From: DATAZK01 sp965199805
GTDB taxonomy: Bacteria; Actinomycetota; Actinomycetes; Frankiales; Frankiaceae
Reading direction: 5' to 3'
Length of the DNA stretch: 64,000 bases
Assembly (NCBI GenBank): GCA_965199805.1
Contig: CBDATO010000001.1
Coordinates: forward strand, 806,001-870,000
Part shown: positions 56,313 to 64,000 of the stretch, one piece after another
Layout of the letters: every line of letters begins with the position of its first letter
Position numbering within the stretch: position 1 is the first letter of the stretch
Translations under genes and position numbers: made by a program
The notes under the pieces: model-generated
What the model saw: only the letters and a program-made list of their open reading frames with translations
The model's database searches: none
What the model was told of the DNA's origin: nothing

Positions 56313-57382
56313 AGGTCGGACTCCGCCAACCGTCGCCCCGCCTGACTGCAGAGCCGCAGCGCTGCTCGTGCCGCGTCAGGCGACACCCCGGCCAGGCCAC
56401 AGGTCGGGCTCACCGCCACCTCCCGAAGTCGATCCGCCGTCAGTCCGAGCCGCCGCCAGAGGCTCACGACCGGCTCGACCGTACGACCGAGGTCCGACAT
56501 TCTGGAGACACCAGCAGCAGGAGTGGCGCGGGGGTCGGTGGACACGACACCGGCGATGAGCCCGACGCCGGCTTCCACCGCCTCGCCGATCTGGTTCTCG
56601 TCGTACGGCAGCGTGAGGTCGAGGCTCACGAACCGGGCTCCCGCCTCCTGCATCAGCTCCACCGGCGGCCGGGCCGCGCAGCAGTGCACGCCCACCGCCG
56701 CCCCGAGGGCGGTCACCGGGCCGAAGGCCGCGGCGAGCCGGTCACGGTCGATGCCCTGCGCGGGCACGGGGAGCCGGCCGAAGCCGCTGGCGGTCTTCAG
56801 CCGGCCGGCCAGCACGCTGGGGAGCAGCGGCTCGTCGAAGGCGAGCAGGATGCGGGCGCCGGGCACGCGCCGCTGCACCTGCCGGACGTGCTCCGCAGCC
56901 CCCTCGCCGAGCGCGTCGGCGAGATCGCGGACGGCGCCCGGGTCGGCCAGCGCCCGGTCGCCGCGGGTCAGCTCGAGGGAGGCCGCCAGCGTCCACGGGC
57001 CGGCGAGCTGCAGCTTGAGCGCACCCTCGTACTCGGACGCGACCTCCTGCAGCGCGTCGAGGTCGCGCTCGAGCAGATCACGCGCCCGACGCTCCTCGCG
57101 GCCCTGCCGGTCGACCAGCCGCCAGCCGGCGGGCTGCAGGTCGAAGTGCAGGTCGGCAAGGGCGAGCGCGCCGCGTCCGATCAGGTCGGAGCCCGGGCCG
57201 CGGTGCGGCAGCTCGGGCAGGAAGGGCAGGTCGGGGACGTCCTCGAAGGCCACCCGGCACGCGTACGAGATCTCGGCGCTGGTGCCCTCGCCGGCGGACG
57301 TGAACCCGCCGGGCAGCGAGCCGACCCCGGTGCCGGCTCCCAGCGGCCACAACCGGGCCGGCTCCTGCTGCTGCTCAGCCAA
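56309..57382 (-). CDS. cobalamin-independent methionine synthase-like protein
   Basis: A 357-residue protein resembling the C-terminal catalytic half of MetE (GTGVGSLPG at the N-terminus, FDEPLLP, VGVHCCA and SPTCGLAG near the end). The zinc ligands of MetE (His-x-Cys and Cys) can be matched to H and C in VGVHCCA and C in SPTCGL. It lacks the N-terminal half, so it cannot be assumed to use folate; such short actinobacterial forms may act as core methionine synthases with another methyl donor. The start is TTG at 57382, overlapping the previous gene by eight bases. Confidence 0.82.
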   Translation of the reverse strand: MAEQQQEPARLWPLGAGTGVGSLPGGFTSAGEGTSAEISYACRVAFEDVPDLPFLPELPHRGPGSDLIGRGALALADLHFDLQPAGWRLVDRQGREERRARDLLERDLDALQEVASEYEGALKLQLAGPWTLAASLELTRGDRALADPGAVRDLADALGEGAAEHVRQVQRRVPGARILLAFDEPLLPSVLAGRLKTASGFGRLPVPAQGIDRDRLAAAFGPVTALGAAVGVHCCAARPPVELMQEAGARFVSLDLTLPYDENQIGEAVEAGVGLIAGVVSTDPRATPAAGVSRMSDLGRTVEPVVSLWRRLGLTADRLREVAVSPTCGLAGVSPDAARAALRLCSQAGRRLAESDL

Positions 57383-58118
57383 GGTGTCCCTGCTTCTCGT
57401 CCATCTGCCTGGCCTCTTCCGGGGTGGGTGCGCTGCCGCCGAGCCGGACCGGCTGCCACCACGCGTCGTCGGGGCCGGCGGGCCGGTCCGGATACGCCTC
57501 CTGAGCGACGTGCAGCAGCCCGGTCAGCGCGTCGGCGACCCGGGCGGTGACGGCGGTCGGGCTCTCGTCGGGCGCGTACGCCATCGGCGGGCCGATGTGG
57601 ATCAGGATCGGTGTGCCGCGACGCATCAGCTGCTTCTTGTGCCCCTTGGTCCACATGCGCTGGGTGCCCCAGATCGTGACCGGGACCAGCGGCACCCCGG
57701 CGGCCAGCGCCAGCCGGGCAGCGCCCGTCTTGAGCTCCTTGACCTCGAACGAGCGGCTGATCGTCGCCTCCGGGAAGACGCCGACCACCTCAGCCCGGCG
57801 CAGCGCGGCGAGAGCCTCGTCGTATGAGGCCGCTCCCGCCTTGCGGTCGACCGGGATGTGGTGCATGCCGCGCATGAGGGGGCCGCTGATCCGGTGGTCG
57901 AAGACCTGCTTCTTCGCCATGAAGCGGACCAGGCGCTTCGACGGCTGGGCGGCGAGCCCCACGAAGATGAAGTCGAGGTAGCTGACATGGGTGCTGACCA
58001 GCACGCAACCGCCGGCGACCGGGACGTGCTCACCGCCGACCACCGAGGTCTTCAGCCCGAGCCCACGAAACCAGCTCTTGGCCACGACGAGCACCGGCGG
58101 ATAGACGCGTTCGGCCAC
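57375..58118 (-). CDS. 1-acyl-glycerol-3-phosphate acyltransferase-like protein
   Basis: A 247-residue PlsC-family protein with a variant active site: the NHx4D motif appears as THVSYLD, where Asn is Thr, and the usual PEGT is PEAT (VFPEATISRSFEVKEL). FMAKKQVF and IPVDR blocks are intact. The catalytic His and Asp remain, so activity is plausible with altered substrate binding. GTG start at 58118. It lies between mnmA and the MetE-like gene; mycobacteria have an acyltransferase in this neighbourhood too. Confidence 0.85.
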   Translation of the reverse strand: MAERVYPPVLVVAKSWFRGLGLKTSVVGGEHVPVAGGCVLVSTHVSYLDFIFVGLAAQPSKRLVRFMAKKQVFDHRISGPLMRGMHHIPVDRKAGAASYDEALAALRRAEVVGVFPEATISRSFEVKELKTGAARLALAAGVPLVPVTIWGTQRMWTKGHKKQLMRRGTPILIHIGPPMAYAPDESPTAVTARVADALTGLLHVAQEAYPDRPAGPDDAWWQPVRLGGSAPTPEEARQMDEKQGHLG

Positions 58119-58127
58119 GCGCTGAAC

Positions 58128-59240
58128 CTACGGGAGGGTGCTGACGCTGCTCGGCTCGCGTGCGGTCGCGCGGATCCAGCCGCCGCCGATCACCCGGTCG
58201 CCGCCGGCGTCGGGCGTGTACAGCACGACCGCCTGGCCGCGGGCCACCCCACGGATGGGGACATCGAGCTCGACCCGCAGCCGGTCGCCGTCCATCCGTG
58301 CGTACGCGGGCACCGGGGTGCCGTGGGCGCGGACCTGCGCCAGGCACGCGACACCGGCGCCACCCCACTCGGCGTACCGCACGGCCGCATCGGCTTCGAG
58401 GGTCCGCACGTCCAGGGCCTCGGCCGACCCGACGGTGACCGTCGCCGTGACCGGGTCGATGCCGAGCACGTAGCGCGGCCTGCCGTCGGCCGCCGGACGT
58501 CCCAGCGCGAGGCCCTTGCGCTGGCCGACCGTGTACGCGTAAGCCCCGTCATGGCTGCCGACGACCGCCCCGGACTGGTCGACCACCGGGCCGGGAGCCG
58601 CCCCGAGCCGGTCACGCAGCCACCCGGCCGTGTCACCGGACGGGATGAAGCAGATGTCGGTGCTGTCGGGCTTGGCAGCCACCGCCAGCCCGCGCGCCGC
58701 CGCCTCGGCCCTGACCTCGTCCTTCGTCGTGTCGCCGAGCGGCAGCACCGCGGCGGCCAGCTGCTCTCGGCGCAGGGTGCCGAGCACGTACGACTGGTCC
58801 TTCGCGAGGTCGGCGCTGCGCCGCAGCTCGGGCCCGGCGGGGGTCTGCGTGAGCCGGGCGTGGTGGCCGGTGACGACGGCGTCGAAGCCGAGGCCGAGCG
58901 CCTTGTCGAGGACGGCGGCGAACTTGATCCGCTCGTTGCAGCGCAGGCACGGGTTGGGGGTCTCGCCGCGGGCGTAGCTGTCGGCGAAGTCGTCGACCAC
59001 CGCTTCGCTGAACTGCTCGGCGAGGTCCCAGACGTAGAACGGGATCTCGAGCCGGTCGGCGGCGCGCCGGGCGTCACGGGCGTCGTCGAGGGTGCAGCAG
59101 CCACGCGCCCCCTCGCGGGCGCTGGCCGGCTTCGGCGAGAGCGCGAGGTGCACGCCGACGACCTCGTGCCCCGCGTCGACGGCACGCGCCGCCGCGACGG
59201 CCGAGTCGACCCCGCCGCTCATCGCTGCCAGCAGGCGCAC
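58128..59240 (-). CDS. mnmA: tRNA-specific 2-thiouridylase MnmA
   Basis: MnmA thiolates U34 of tRNA-Glu, -Gln and -Lys. The 370-residue protein has the PP-loop SGGVDS at residues 8-13, the catalytic cysteine pair in NPCLRCNE (about 97-102) and STDICFIP (about 197), and GQRKGLALG. GTG 59240 lies four bases after the cysteine desulfurase stop. That neighbour supplies the sulfur, and two of its tRNA substrates are encoded in this window. Confidence 0.95.
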   Translation of the reverse strand: MRLLAAMSGGVDSAVAAARAVDAGHEVVGVHLALSPKPASAREGARGCCTLDDARDARRAADRLEIPFYVWDLAEQFSEAVVDDFADSYARGETPNPCLRCNERIKFAAVLDKALGLGFDAVVTGHHARLTQTPAGPELRRSADLAKDQSYVLGTLRREQLAAAVLPLGDTTKDEVRAEAAARGLAVAAKPDSTDICFIPSGDTAGWLRDRLGAAPGPVVDQSGAVVGSHDGAYAYTVGQRKGLALGRPAADGRPRYVLGIDPVTATVTVGSAEALDVRTLEADAAVRYAEWGGAGVACLAQVRAHGTPVPAYARMDGDRLRVELDVPIRGVARGQAVVLYTPDAGGDRVIGGGWIRATAREPSSVSTLP

Positions 59241-59244
59241 GCCG

Positions 59245-60477
59245 CTAGCCCTTGCGGCCGAAGGCGCCGGCGAGCGCGCCCGACATGGTGCCCGCCCGCC
59301 GGGCCCGCTCGACGCACGGGCCGATCACGGCGGTGAGCTCGGCGACGTCGTCGGGGGTGGACGTGTGGCCGAGCGAGAAGCGCAGCGAGCTGCGTGCGCT
59401 GGCGGTGGCCGCGGTGACATCCGGGTCCATCGCGAGCAGCACGTGCGACGGCCGGGCGATGCCCGCCGAGCAGGCGGAGCCGGTCGAGCACTCGACCCCG
59501 CGCGTGTCGAGCAGCATGAGCAGCGAGTCGCCCTCGCAACCGGGGAAGGACAGGTGGGCGTTGCCGGGCAGCCGGGCGCCCGCGACGTCGGTGGCCGCGC
59601 CGTTCACGACCACGTCGGGCACCTGCGCGCGTACGCCGGCGATCAGCTGGTCGCGCAACTCGACGAGCCGTGACGAACGGGTGGCCTGCTCGGCGACGGC
59701 GACCTCGCACGCGGCGGCGAACCCGGCGATCGCGGGCACGTCGAGCGTGCCCGAGCGCACCTCGCGCTCCTGACCGCCGCCGTGCAGCACCGGCGTGCAG
59801 GCGACGCCGACCCGGAGCAGCAGGGCACCGGCACCGTACGGGCCGCCGAACTTGTGACCGGTGATCGTCATGGCGTCGACGCCGCTCGCCGCGAACGACA
59901 CCGGCAGCGCTCCGACGGCCTGCACCGCATCCGTGTGCAGCGGGACGCCGAACTCGTGGGCGATCTCGGCCAGCTCGGCGATCGGCTGGACGGTGCCCAC
60001 CTCGTTGTTGGCCCACATGACGCTGACCAGCGCGGCCGAATCCGGGTCGGCGGCCAGCGCCTCGTACAGCGCGGCGGGGCGTACCCGGCCGGTGCGGTCG
60101 ACCGGCAGCCAGACCAGCTCTGCCCCCTGCTCGGCGGCGAGCCACTCGGCCGGGTCGAGCACCGCATGGTGCTCGATCCCGCTCAGCAGGATGCGACGGC
60201 GCCGCGGGTCGGCGGTGCGACGCGCCCAGTACAGGCCCTTGACCGCGAGGTTGTCGCTCTCCGTGCCGCCGCTGGTGAAGACCACCTCGGACGGACGGGC
60301 GTCGAGCGCCTCCGCGATCGTCTCGCGCGACTCCTCGACCAGCCGGCGGGCCCGGCGTCCGCTCGCATGCAGGGACGACGCGTTGGCCAGCCCGGGCGAC
60401 CCGGTGAGCGCATGCACCGTCGCCGCCACCGCGGCAGGGTGCATGGGCGTCGTCGCCGCGTGGTCGAGGTACGCCAT
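59245..60477 (-). CDS. iscS: cysteine desulfurase (NifS/IscS family)
   Basis: The enzyme takes sulfur from cysteine for tRNA thiolation and iron-sulfur clusters. The 410-residue PLP protein has YLDHAATTPMHP, GTESDNLAVKGL, the Schiff-base lysine K209 in TITGHKFGGPYG, and the catalytic cysteine C336 in STGSACSAG. ATG 60477. In M. tuberculosis the equivalent gene next to trmU/mnmA is iscS. It is divergent from the SDR gene, with 129 bases between them. Confidence 0.94.
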   Translation of the reverse strand: MAYLDHAATTPMHPAAVAATVHALTGSPGLANASSLHASGRRARRLVEESRETIAEALDARPSEVVFTSGGTESDNLAVKGLYWARRTADPRRRRILLSGIEHHAVLDPAEWLAAEQGAELVWLPVDRTGRVRPAALYEALAADPDSAALVSVMWANNEVGTVQPIAELAEIAHEFGVPLHTDAVQAVGALPVSFAASGVDAMTITGHKFGGPYGAGALLLRVGVACTPVLHGGGQEREVRSGTLDVPAIAGFAAACEVAVAEQATRSSRLVELRDQLIAGVRAQVPDVVVNGAATDVAGARLPGNAHLSFPGCEGDSLLMLLDTRGVECSTGSACSAGIARPSHVLLAMDPDVTAATASARSSLRFSLGHTSTPDDVAELTAVIGPCVERARRAGTMSGALAGAFGRKG

Positions 60478-60606
60478 ACGTCCAGCGTAAGTCAGAAGGC
60501 TGCGTCAATTCCCTGTGCCGGGTCCGGCCACCGACCGTTCGCCCGGACGTTCCTTCCGGATCGGCTGACAGACTGGGCCGTTCGCCCACGTACGAAGGAG
60601 CAGCAG

Positions 60607-61371
60607 GTGCCGGCAGCGGTGATCACGGGTGCGGCCCGCGGGATGGGTGCGGCGACCGCACGGGCACTGGCCGCGGCGGGATGGCAGCTCACTCTGGTCG
60701 ACAGCGTGGCGGACGACCCGGCGCTCGACTACGCGCTGGCCACCAAGGACGAGCTCGAGGCCGTCGCCGAGGAGACCGGCGCACTCGCGTTCGTGGCCGA
60801 CGTCCGCGACAGCGACGCGCTCGTCGCCGCGTGCGCCGCCACCGCCGAGCGCTACGGCAGCCTCGACGCCGCCGTCGCGATGGCCGGCACCATCGCCGGC
60901 GGCCCACCCGTCTGGAAGATCGCCGACGCGCAGTGGGAGGCCATGCTCGCCGTCAACCTCACCGGCGTCTTCCACCTGGTCAGGGCCGCCGTTCCGCACC
61001 TGCTGGTCGCCCCGGCCGGGCGCTTCGTGGCCATCTCCTCGTCCGCGGGTACGCGGCCGCTCCCCCGCCTCGGCGGCTATGTGGCGGCCAAGCACGGCGT
61101 CGTCGGTCTGGTTCGTACGCTCGCCGCCGACCTCGCCGGCACCAGCGTGACGGCGAACGTCGTCACCCCCGGCTCGACCGACACGCCCATCCTCGCCGCG
61201 AGCGCGACCGTGTACGAGCTGTCGGACGCCGCGCAGTTCGCGCAGCACGCCTATCTCGGGCGGCTGCTCGACCCGCGCGAGGTGGCCGACGTCGTCGCGT
61301 TTCTCTGCTCGCCGCAGGCCTCGGCGATCACCGGCGCCGTCATCGCGGTGGACGGCGGCTTCACGGGCTGA
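60607..61371 (+). CDS. SDR-family oxidoreductase, mycofactocin-coupled type likely
   Basis: A 254-residue SDR with TGAARGMGAATARALAAAGW at the cofactor site, the catalytic SSSAGTRPLPRLGGYVAAKHG set (Ser, Tyr-x3-Lys), and VDGGFTG at the end. After the second strand it carries the segment DDPALDYALATKDELEAVAEETG, an insert I associate with mycofactocin-coupled SDRs, which hold NAD tightly. No mft gene is in the window, so this assignment is tentative. GTG 60607 has AAGGAG six bases upstream. It is a single gene facing etfA, with a strong hairpin between. Confidence 0.82.
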   Translation: MPAAVITGAARGMGAATARALAAAGWQLTLVDSVADDPALDYALATKDELEAVAEETGALAFVADVRDSDALVAACAATAERYGSLDAAVAMAGTIAGGPPVWKIADAQWEAMLAVNLTGVFHLVRAAVPHLLVAPAGRFVAISSSAGTRPLPRLGGYVAAKHGVVGLVRTLAADLAGTSVTANVVTPGSTDTPILAASATVYELSDAAQFAQHAYLGRLLDPREVADVVAFLCSPQASAITGAVIAVDGGFTG

Positions 61372-61400
61372 CAGGCGCTAAACAACCGGCGCCGGAACGA

Positions 61401-61450
61401 CCGCTGCCACCAGACCCGGTGAGCGAACTCACCGGAGCTGGTGGCAGCGG
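61401..61450. terminator. bidirectional terminator between the SDR gene and etfA
   Basis: A nested hairpin: 13-base outer arms (CCGCTGCCACCAG at 61401-61413 and its exact complement at 61438-61450), a two-by-two internal mismatch, and eight-base inner arms (CCGGTGAG and CTCACCGG) around a CGAA loop. It sits between two convergent genes, 30 bases past the SDR stop and 15 bases past the etfA stop. Confidence 0.88.
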
Positions 61451-61464
61451 GACGTGCGGAGAGG

Positions 61465-62424
61465 TCAGCCCTTGCGCTTGGTGACCTCGTCGGTGAGCTG
61501 CGGGGCGACGTTGTACAGGTCACCCACGACGCCGAAGTCGACGAGCTCGAAGATCGGCGCCTCCGGGTCCTTGTTCACGGCGACGATCGTCTTCGAGGTC
61601 TGCATGCCCGCCCGGTGCTGGATGGCGCCGGAGATGCCGAGGGCGATGTAGAGCTGCGGCGACACCGTCTTACCGGTCTGGCCCACCTGGTTCTGGTGGG
61701 GGTACCAGCCGGCGTCGGTGGCGGCGCGGGACGCACCCACGGCCGCACCCAGCGCGTCGGCCAGCGTCTCGACGACGCGGAAGCCTTCCTCGCCGCCGAG
61801 CCCGCGACCACCGGAGACGACGACAGCCGCCTCGGTGAGCTCCGGGCGTCCGCTCTTCGCCTCGACGACACGGTCGAGCACCCGAGCACCCTTGGCCGCG
61901 TCACTGACGGCGACCTCGAAGCGCTCCTCGGTGGCCTCGCCGGCCGCCGCGACCGGCGCCGTGGAGTTCGGCCGCACCGCGATGAACGGGGTGCCGGACT
62001 TCACATGGCTGGTCACGATGGTGGCGCCACCGAAGATGCCCTGCGTGGCCTTGAGGTCGGCGGAGACGTCGACCGCGTCCCACAGCAGACCGCCGCCGGC
62101 CTTGACCGCCGCCCGGGCCGCGATCTCCCGCGAGTCGGGAGCGGCCGCGACGAGCACGGCTGCCGGCGACTTGGAGATGGCCAGCTGGGCGAGCGCCTCG
62201 GCCTTGGGGGCCACGAGGTAGTCGTCCAGGTCGGCCGACTCCGCGACGTAGACCTTCGCCGCGCCGTACTCGGCGAGGAAGGACTTCGCGGACTCGTACG
62301 TGCCCTCGCCGCCGAGGAAGACCGCGCTCGGCTCACCCAGGGTGCGGGCGAGCGTGAGGAGCTCGGCGGTGACCTTCTTGGGCGTCCCGCCGTCGTGCTC
62401 GACGAGAACCAGAATCTCTGCCAT
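61465..62424 (-). CDS. etfA: electron transfer flavoprotein alpha subunit
   Basis: EtfA pairs with EtfB to carry electrons from acyl-CoA and other dehydrogenases, holding FAD. The 319-residue protein has the N-terminal ILVLVEHDGGTPKKVT and the C-terminal FAD-binding block VVSGGRGLGGEEGF, GASRAATDAGWYPHQNQVGQTGKTVSPQLYIALGISGAIQH (given in pieces of the family signature) and VAVNKDPEAPIFELVDFGVVGD. ATG 62424, 11 bases after etfB. Confidence 0.96.
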   Translation of the reverse strand: MAEILVLVEHDGGTPKKVTAELLTLARTLGEPSAVFLGGEGTYESAKSFLAEYGAAKVYVAESADLDDYLVAPKAEALAQLAISKSPAAVLVAAAPDSREIAARAAVKAGGGLLWDAVDVSADLKATQGIFGGATIVTSHVKSGTPFIAVRPNSTAPVAAAGEATEERFEVAVSDAAKGARVLDRVVEAKSGRPELTEAAVVVSGGRGLGGEEGFRVVETLADALGAAVGASRAATDAGWYPHQNQVGQTGKTVSPQLYIALGISGAIQHRAGMQTSKTIVAVNKDPEAPIFELVDFGVVGDLYNVAPQLTDEVTKRKG

Positions 62425-62435
62425 CGACCCGCTCC

Positions 62436-63215
62436 TCAGATCAGCTTCTGCGCGGCGAGGAAGTCGGCGACCTTCGCGCCGCCGTCACCCTCGTCCTTGA
62501 CAATCTGGCCGGCCGACTTCGGCGGACGCGGCTCGGCCGCGTCGACGGCAGACGGGGCGTTGGCGAGACCGACGTTGGACACACCCGCGTCTGCGACGCT
62601 CAGCGTGGTCAGCGGCTTCTTCTTCGCGGCCATGATGCCCTTGAAGGACGGGTAGCGCGGCTCGTTGATCTTCTCGACGACACCGACGACGGCAGGCAGG
62701 CTGGCCTCGACCGTGGCGTAACCGTTGTCGGTCTGCCGCTCGATCGTGATCTTGCCCGCGCCCGGGTCGACGGTGACCTTGCGGGCCAGCGTCAGCTGCG
62801 GGACACCGAGCTGCTCGGCGAGCAGTGCGCCCATGACGCCGCCCCGGGCGTCGGACGCCTCGGCGGAGGTCAGGACGATGTCGGCCTCGAGCGTGCGCAG
62901 CACAGCGGCGAGAGCCGCCGAGGTCTGGATCGCGTCGGAGCCGTGCAGCGCCTCGTCGGTCAGGTGGACCGCCTTGTCGGCACCCATCGATAGCGCCTTG
63001 CGGATCGCCTCGACGGCCTTGTCCGGGCCCATCGTGAGGATGGTGACCTCGCCGCCGTGCGCCTCCTTGATGCGGAGGGCCTCCTCGACGCCGTATTCGT
63101 CCATCTCGTTCATGACGTTGTCGACGCTCTTGCGGTCGACGGTCATGTCGGACGGGTCAAGCTTCTTTTCCGCCCAGGTGTCGGGCACCTGCTTGACGGT
63201 GACGACGATGTTCAC
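62436..63215 (-). CDS. etfB: electron transfer flavoprotein beta subunit
   Basis: EtfB is the AMP-binding partner of EtfA. The 259-residue protein begins NIVVTVKQVPDTWAEKK and has NEMDEYGVEEALRIKE, LTSAEASDARGGVMGALLAE and LPAVVGVVEKINEPRYPSFKGIMAAKKK. The start is GTG at 63215, directly after the stop of a three-codon frame created by a 12-base duplication of the initiation region. Operon etfB-etfA. Confidence 0.96.
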   Translation of the reverse strand: MNIVVTVKQVPDTWAEKKLDPSDMTVDRKSVDNVMNEMDEYGVEEALRIKEAHGGEVTILTMGPDKAVEAIRKALSMGADKAVHLTDEALHGSDAIQTSAALAAVLRTLEADIVLTSAEASDARGGVMGALLAEQLGVPQLTLARKVTVDPGAGKITIERQTDNGYATVEASLPAVVGVVEKINEPRYPSFKGIMAAKKKPLTTLSVADAGVSNVGLANAPSAVDAAEPRPPKSAGQIVKDEGDGGAKVADFLAAQKLI

Positions 63216-63230
63216 CTAGCTGTTCACCTA
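63210..63230 (-). promoter_or_regulatory. duplicated start region with a three-codon frame abutting etfB
   Basis: The nine bases TAGGTGAAC occur twice, 12 bases apart (63230-63222 and 63218-63210 on the minus strand). The first copy starts a mini-frame GTG AAC AGC TAG (63227-63216) whose stop is followed at once by the etfB GTG. Each GTG thus carries the same TAG just before it. A ribosome ending the mini-frame could restart on etfB without moving. Confidence 0.6.
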
Positions 63231-63414
63231 CCGGAACCTCCGTAGCCCACGACTTGTCGTGCGCGCGTGACGGGTACAACGAAACTTTCGGCCGAAGTTA
63301 CCGTCGAGTAACGGCATCCGGTCAGCGCATGCGCGTAGTCAGACTCTCACGAAGGCCCAACACGGCGCAGGGGCGGTCCGCCCGAAGGGCCGCAGATCAC
63401 GTCGGCGCCGGTCG

Positions 63415-64000
63415 TCAGCCGTTTCCGGGGACGTCGGGGTTCCAGGTCTGCAGCTTCAACGGGTTGCGCACCAGCCAGATTCCGGTGACGACGCCGCCCG
63501 CCACGGCGAACCCTCCGACGCCGACCACGACGTCATCCAGGCGCAGCACCAGCTGCGCCTCGCCCTCCACCATCGAGAGCTCCGGCGCGATCCGGGGGTT
63601 CTTGCGCAGGATGCCGACCAGGAAGCGGGCCACCCGATCCGCCCCCTGGACGGGCCGCAGCGCCGCCTTGGCGAGCCCACCGCCGTCGCTGATCAGCGTC
63701 GCATCCGGCGCCAGCGTGCCGATGAGGGCCGGCAGGTCACCCACCCGGCACGCCTCCCAGAACGCCTCGACCACGGCGCGGTGCTCACGCGAGATCGGAG
63801 CGGCCTCACGCGGCCCCTCCACCCGCCGGCGGGCCGACGTGGCCAGCTGGCGGCAGGCCTCCGGGCTGCGGCCCACGATTCCGGCGATCTCCCCGAACGG
63901 CACGGCGAAGACGTCGTGGAGGATGAAGGCGACCCGCTCACCGGGGGTCAGCGCCTCGAGGACGACCATCAGTGCCGTCGTCACCCGGTCGTCGAGGACG
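63415..64000 (-). CDS. ECF41-type sigma factor, C-terminal part (5' end beyond the window)
   Basis: The open frame runs off the right edge, so the N-terminal sigma2 region is missing. It begins within VLDDRVTTALMVVLEALTPGERVAF, continues through the sigma4 helix-turn-helix (VPFGEIAGIVGRSPEACRQLATSARRRV), and ends in a SnoaL-like domain of about 100 residues with the DGGG motif (ISDGGGLAKAA) and an NPxKL motif (VRNPLKL). These two motifs mark ECF41 sigma factors, whose fused SnoaL-like domain replaces an anti-sigma factor. The usual carboxymuconolactone decarboxylase or oxidoreductase partner is not visible here. Confidence 0.9.
   Translation of the reverse strand, partial: VLDDRVTTALMVVLEALTPGERVAFILHDVFAVPFGEIAGIVGRSPEACRQLATSARRRVEGPREAAPISREHRAVVEAFWEACRVGDLPALIGTLAPDATLISDGGGLAKAALRPVQGADRVARFLVGILRKNPRIAPELSMVEGEAQLVLRLDDVVVGVGGFAVAGGVVTGIWLVRNPLKLQTWNPDVPGNG

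Overview
The window is a high-GC actinomycete chromosome segment: about 70% GC, third codon positions almost always G or C, many GTG and TTG starts, and operons closed by 4-base ATGA/GTGA overlaps. From memory, the gene order follows the Mycobacterium tuberculosis backbone from kdtB/coaD through recG, thiL, ddl, gpsA, ppk, leuCD, gltX, serA, ilvCNB, gatCAB and ligA to the etfBA genes. The cslA-glxA-cslZ operon (known from tip-growing streptomycetes), the CHAD protein beside ppk and an ECF41 sigma factor suggest a filamentous or soil actinomycete. Order and genus cannot be settled from the sequence alone. No insertion sequence, integrase, phage gene or CRISPR array was seen.

Layout. 1-4.4 kb (minus): DUF177 (partial), a DivIVA-like coiled-coil protein, coaD, rsmD, recG. 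4.5-10 kb: rpmB, thiD, thiL, a stand-alone Lrp ligand domain, DUF3515, a DksA/TraR protein, ddl and a Cys/Met-metabolism PLP enzyme. 10.1-11 kb: an ArsR-SRPBCC fusion with its own operators and an internal ribosome-binding site. 11-18.4 kb: gpsA and plsC, then cofC, ppk, CYTH-CHAD and mutT1 (polyphosphate and nucleotide-pool genes). 18.4-21.1 kb: leuD-leuC divergent from an NdgR-type IclR regulator. 21-24.1 kb: a Pr6Pr membrane protein, a PP2C phosphatase, a small protein and an SDR. 24.4-29.3 kb: the cslA-glxA-cslZ wall-glycan operon. 29.3-32 kb: tRNA-Glu, tRNA-Gln, gltX and a FAH-family gene. 32-33.2 kb: three small proteins (a four-cysteine HiPIP-like protein, an orphan WXG100 protein and an unknown). 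33.2-47.1 kb: branched-chain amino acid and serine genes (cimA, ilvE, leuB, leuA, serA, ilvC, ilvN, ilvB), with a Crp/Fnr regulator, an ACT protein, galK and a zinc-finger-like frame between them. 47.2-60.5 kb: a class B PBP, gatBAC, a GGDEF protein, ligA, a MetE-like protein, an acyltransferase, mnmA and a cysteine desulfurase. 60.6-64 kb: an SDR, etfA-etfB and a truncated ECF41 sigma factor.

How they work together. The branched-chain set covers every step to leucine, isoleucine and valine except ilvD; cimA supplies a threonine-independent route to 2-ketobutyrate through LeuCD and LeuB. Two unannotated leader peptides control it: a 13-residue Leu-rich peptide before leuA (39532-39573, minus) and a 12-residue peptide before ilvB (47051-47089, minus), the latter followed by a textbook attenuator terminator. 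The window also holds a full indirect route to Gln-tRNA: tRNA-Gln, a GluRS of the actinobacterial type and GatCAB.

The observations most worth a second look are the two leaders, the ArsR-SRPBCC frame with a perfect internal Shine-Dalgarno, the duplicated start region giving a three-codon frame abutting etfB, the HiPIP-like small protein, the C2H2-like frame running antisense into serA, and the operator-like palindromes before cslA.
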